Below are positions 5,243 through 6,462 of a stretch of DNA of 6,462 nt, piece after piece. This stretch comes from Bacilli bacterium (GTDB lineage: Bacteria; Bacillota_I; Bacilli_A; RF39; UBA660): NCBI GenBank assembly GCA_900772445.1, contig CAAHEL010000047.1, positions 1 to 6,462 on the forward strand, written 5' to 3'. Each line of letters begins with the position of its first letter. Position 1 is the first letter of the stretch. The notes under the pieces were generated by a model. It did no database searches and had not been told where the DNA came from. It was given only the letters and a program-made list of their open reading frames with translations. A program made the translations under genes and the position numbers.

Positions 5243-6462
5243 TTAACTATTAAACTTTTTATTTAATTTTTTAACATATACTTTTCTCATATCGCCAAGA
5301 ATAGTATCTGCAACTTCAAAAGATATTTGTCTTTGATTTTTTTCTGTTGTATCAAATATAAACATATTTACATCTTTATCTTTAGAAATGTTACTCATAT
5401 TAATTAGTGAATTATTGTATTCATTTATATTATCTTCATTTAAAAATGTTCTTGTTTCTAATGATAAATTAGCATTATAATCTCTTGTTAATGAAGTTAA
5501 ACTATCTGTATATGTTGCTAATATAATATCTATATTTTCTTTTATTATTTCTATATACTTATCCATAAATTCATCATATTCTTGTTTTGATAAACCATTT
5601 TTATTATATAATCTATCCATCCAAATAGTTCTATCAAAAAGTGATCTATCTATTAATATAATATCTGGATTTTGTGATATCGCTTCTTTTAATTCTTTTA
5701 ATACATATTTAGGAATTTCTATATTTACTACTTTTTTATATTCGTTTTTTAGTTTTGGATATATTTCTTGTTTATATTTTCTTGAAGTAGTAAATTCTTC
5801 CAAGACAATAACATTAAAACCACCTTTTTTAAAGAAATCACATAAATTATTTATTAAAGTTGTTTTACCAGTTCTTGGAGTTCCAGTAAATTCAATTACA
5901 TATGGTTTAGTGTCAGTTAATACTTTTAACATTTTATGTATTTCTTGTTTCTTATAATGAAGTTTGATTAATTTTTTATACTCTTCTTCGTTGCCTTTGA
6001 ATATTTTTCTTTCTAATTCATCATTCTTTTTATTCTCGAAGACGTCATCAATTAATAATTTTAATCTAGTAAACATTGAATATTCTTTATCTTCATTAGC
6101 TATTAAACTTTTATATACTTCGGTATAATACCATTTTTGTTTTTCGTAACCTCTTTTAAATGCTGAAAAATCTTTTTCACCTTTTGTTTCAAAGATTATT
6201 CTTAAGTCTTCTAGATTACTTATTTTATCAGCACAAATAATTGCTTTATGTCTTAAATCTAATTTTTTTATACTATTAATAGTATGTAGTTTTCTTTCTT
6301 CCCAACTTAAACTTTTATCTGGTTCACTTGCTCCCAAAACTAAAGATACAATATCTTCATTAAATTCTTTTAATAAATCTTCTTTTGTATATTTAGTATC
6401 TTCAATTACATCGTGTAAATAACCTGCTGATATAACATTATCATCAAAATTATATTCTTTTA
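5243..6462 (-). CDS. HD phosphohydrolase-P-loop kinase-like fusion protein, N-terminus missing
   Basis: The frame is open to the right edge, so the start lies beyond 6462; 405 codons are visible (numbered from the edge). A TTG at 6337 would be an internal start and would cut the HD motif, so I reject it. The visible N-terminal part is an HD domain of the RelA/SpoT-hydrolase or MESH1-like type: HDVIED at 16-21 (metal ligands H16, D17; catalytic E20, D21), then GASEPDKSLSWEERK near 43-57 and CADKISNLEDL at 76-86 with a third metal ligand, D78. After a charged helical linker, a P-loop NTPase domain begins at about 185. Its Walker A is GTPRTGKTT (193-201) and its Walker-B-like strand is DIILIDRSLFDR (266-277), as in deoxynucleoside- or thymidylate-kinase-like folds. 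No RelA-type synthetase domain follows the HD domain. A role in hydrolysing a nucleotide such as (p)ppGpp is inferred from family; the substrate and the kinase target are unknown. Confidence 0.8.
   Translation of the reverse strand, partial: KEYNFDDNVISAGYLHDVIEDTKYTKEDLLKEFNEDIVSLVLGASEPDKSLSWEERKLHTINSIKKLDLRHKAIICADKISNLEDLRIIFETKGEKDFSAFKRGYEKQKWYYTEVYKSLIANEDKEYSMFTRLKLLIDDVFENKKNDELERKIFKGNEEEYKKLIKLHYKKQEIHKMLKVLTDTKPYVIEFTGTPRTGKTTLINNLCDFFKKGGFNVIVLEEFTTSRKYKQEIYPKLKNEYKKVVNIEIPKYVLKELKEAISQNPDIILIDRSLFDRTIWMDRLYNKNGLSKQEYDEFMDKYIEIIKENIDIILATYTDSLTSLTRDYNANLSLETRTFLNEDNINEYNNSLINMSNISKDKDVNMFIFDTTEKNQRQISFEVADTILGDMRKVYVKKLNKKFNS

Noticed and set aside
6335..6337. TTG start for the HD/P-loop gene
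   Set aside because: The same frame continues upstream without a stop to the window edge and encodes the HDVIED catalytic motif, so the TTG is an internal Leu codon.
1..6462. Mollicute genetic code (UGA = Trp)
   Set aside because: All genes are intact under the standard code, conserved Trp positions such as GHSKW in YebC use TGG, and no frame needs TGA readthrough.

Overview
This window comes from a very AT-rich (well under 30% GC by eye), compact, spore-forming-type Firmicute. Every intact gene encodes Trp with TGG, and every reading frame closes with TAA or TAG, so the standard bacterial code fits and a Mycoplasma-type UGA=Trp code does not. A dacB-spmA-spmB spore-cortex operon, a YebC protein and an InlB-type repeat surface protein point to a low-GC gut-type Bacilli/Clostridia lineage. 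The exact lineage (for example an RF39-like or 'Mycoplasma CAG' clade) is inference.

Layout, right to left along the minus strand. (1) At 5243-6462 is a gene cut by the right edge. It fuses an HD phosphohydrolase domain of the RelA/SpoT-hydrolase (MESH1-like) type to a C-terminal P-loop kinase-like domain. (2) A 135-bp gap (5108-5242) holds a strong intrinsic-terminator hairpin. Part of that hairpin can pair instead with the dacB ribosome-binding region. (3) At 2934-5107 are dacB, spmA and spmB, overlapping by 8 and 17 bp and so almost certainly one operon. dacB starts at the ATG at 5107, not at the upstream GTG at 5119. (4) A bidirectional terminator at 2904-2931 separates spmB from a convergent 49-codon Asn/Ser-rich ORF on the plus strand (2772-2921), the only plus-strand gene candidate. 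(5) yebC (1901-2620) has a near-consensus sigma-A promoter and its own terminator. (6) At 17-1804 is a 595-residue secreted protein with four InlB B-type repeats, a decayed fifth half-repeat and a C-terminal membrane anchor. It has its own promoter, and its terminator lies at the left edge.

How the genes work together. In Bacillus subtilis, dacB, spmA and spmB act in the mother cell to trim cortex peptidoglycan cross-links and to dehydrate the spore core. The small Asn-rich ORF could be a spore protein by position and composition, but that is unproven. yebC and the repeat protein look like independent transcription units. Terminators run into coding sequence at three gene ends, a sign of strong compaction.

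The points most worth a second look are the mutually exclusive hairpins in the dacB leader, the HD/P-loop fusion gene, and the Asn-rich small ORF beside the spore operon.
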